Shown here piece after piece: positions 63,282 through 64,000 of a stretch of DNA of 64,000 nt. Positions within the stretch are counted from its first letter, which is position 1; every line of letters begins with the position of its first letter. A program made the translations under genes and the position numbers. The notes under the pieces are model-generated. The model saw only the letters and a list, made by a program, of their open reading frames with translations, made no database searches and had not been told where the DNA came from. Origin of the DNA: Sphingobium baderi. GTDB lineage: Bacteria > Pseudomonadota > Alphaproteobacteria > Sphingomonadales > Sphingomonadaceae. The stretch lies in assembly GCF_001456115.1 (NCBI RefSeq), contig NZ_CP013264.1, forward strand, positions 4,043,399 to 4,107,398, in the 5' to 3' direction.

Positions 63282-63887
63282 TTATGGCATCTGCCGCGCC
63301 GTCAGTATCTTGACCGGCTGCTCCAGCATCTGCCCCTTCATCACACCTTCGCCCGCTGTCGGCGATTTGGGCGCGGCGAGGATGGTCTTCACCACGTCCA
63401 TCCCCTCGACCACATGGGCGAAGACAGCAAAGCCCTGATTGTCGCCGGGCGCTTCGGGATGCGCGTCCATCGCGGGCATCTGACCCAACACGATGAAGAA
63501 ATCCCCGGTCGCACTGCCCGGCGCATAACGCGCCATGGAGAGTGCCCCGTCGTCATGGGTGAGGCCGGTCTGCGTGGTCGGCTCATGCTTGATGGGCGGC
63601 AGGATGCGGCCCGGATCATTCTGCGCGCCGCCCTGCACGAAGCCATAGTCCGCGGCCCCGACGCCGCGATAGAAGGATGTGCCGTCGAACCGCTTCTGAT
63701 CGACATAGCGCAGGAAATTGGCGGCCGTGACAGGCGCTTTGTCTTCATGCACGGCGATTACGATCCGCCCCGCGCTGGTGTCGAGCGCAATGCGGACATC
63801 GGCAGGCGGCGCGCTTTCCGGCGGCTGCGCCAAGCCGGGCGTGACGGCAAGAAGCGCGAGGATGAGCAGGGCGAGGGATCGAATCAT
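63282..63887 (-). CDS. secreted peptidyl-prolyl cis-trans isomerase, cyclophilin type
   Basis: 201 residues with a signal peptide ending near TPGLAQPP. The cyclophilin fold is shown by RIVIAVHEDKAPVTAANFLRY, FDGTSFYRGV, GFVQGGAQND, and GDFFIVLG with GFAVFAHVVEGMDVV. It accelerates proline isomerisation during folding of exported proteins. It is the first of two minus-strand genes. Beyond it, 63888-64000 shows no gene. Confidence 0.93.
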   Translation of the reverse strand: MIRSLALLILALLAVTPGLAQPPESAPPADVRIALDTSAGRIVIAVHEDKAPVTAANFLRYVDQKRFDGTSFYRGVGAADYGFVQGGAQNDPGRILPPIKHEPTTQTGLTHDDGALSMARYAPGSATGDFFIVLGQMPAMDAHPEAPGDNQGFAVFAHVVEGMDVVKTILAAPKSPTAGEGVMKGQMLEQPVKILTARQMP

Positions 63888-64000
63888 GATGATCCGAGCC
63901 TAAACCAACGGCCGCGCCTTTGTAATCGTCGATCCAGACCCTTTTCTTTACCGATTGGAAAGCGTTGCGGGGCGAAATGCGTCGCCAAAGAGGTGGCGCA

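Overview
The window is a GC-rich chromosomal segment from an alphaproteobacterium. The best fit is a member of the Sphingomonadaceae (Sphingobium/Sphingomonas type). This rests on four large TonB-dependent receptors, UrcA and DUF2155 proteins, an NDUFA12-type complex I subunit, CpdR, a membrane-anchored cytochrome c of the CycM type, and REP-like repeats built on TCCGTTCG..CTGAGCGAA..TCGAAG. No rRNA, phage, transposase or CRISPR locus is visible. The only RNA gene I can name is one tRNA-Val(GAC). A candidate small RNA lies near 50.8 kb.

Layout. 0-9 kb: tail of a beta-lactamase-like serine hydrolase, an outer-membrane transporter, polA, a zinc-ribbon protein plus a BI-1 membrane protein, cysS, an orphan Rap1a/Tai-type protein, and class II DAHP synthase. 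9-12.5 kb: two coupled small genes, an N-formylglutamate amidohydrolase divergent from cpdR, dctA, tRNA-Val. 12.8-17.3 kb: a ZnuD-like receptor, then a phosphate block with an in-frame NUDIX-DUF47 reading frame and a Pit transporter. 17.3-20.7 kb: a PccR-type regulator with a large palindrome at its start, a REP/MITE-like element, and an RNB-family ribonuclease.

20.8-33.1 kb is the most accessory-looking part. A CitE-like lyase and a cytochrome P450 are divergent, a KstR2-like TetR regulator follows, and then come two TonB receptors, a Na+/H+ antiporter and a third TonB receptor. The same 20-bp operator occurs in the lyase/P450 promoter and before the first of these receptors, so I infer one TetR-controlled uptake-and-oxidation regulon. 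An AT-rich gap without convincing genes follows at 33.1-34.0 kb.

34-46 kb: urcA, sterol desaturase, a thioredoxin/TPR-LON-Trm112 operon, MipA, pheA divergent from cycM, ugd with a tiny overlapping ORF, a ParA-like ATPase, and a fatty acyl-AMP ligase. 45.7-53.3 kb: recX, DUF192, NDUFA12, DUF2155 overlapping aat tail-to-tail, a second copy of the MITE-like element, a dipeptidase, the candidate small RNA, a lipoprotein, and the S41 protease ctpA. 53.4-64 kb: prolyl oligopeptidase, the alpha ribosomal operon (rpsM-rpsK-rpoA-rplQ) with its own promoter and terminator, a secreted protein, DUF1275, an MFS exporter, guaA, a small XRE-like protein and a secreted cyclophilin.

All calls come from reading the sequence and from knowledge of protein families. 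No database search was run.
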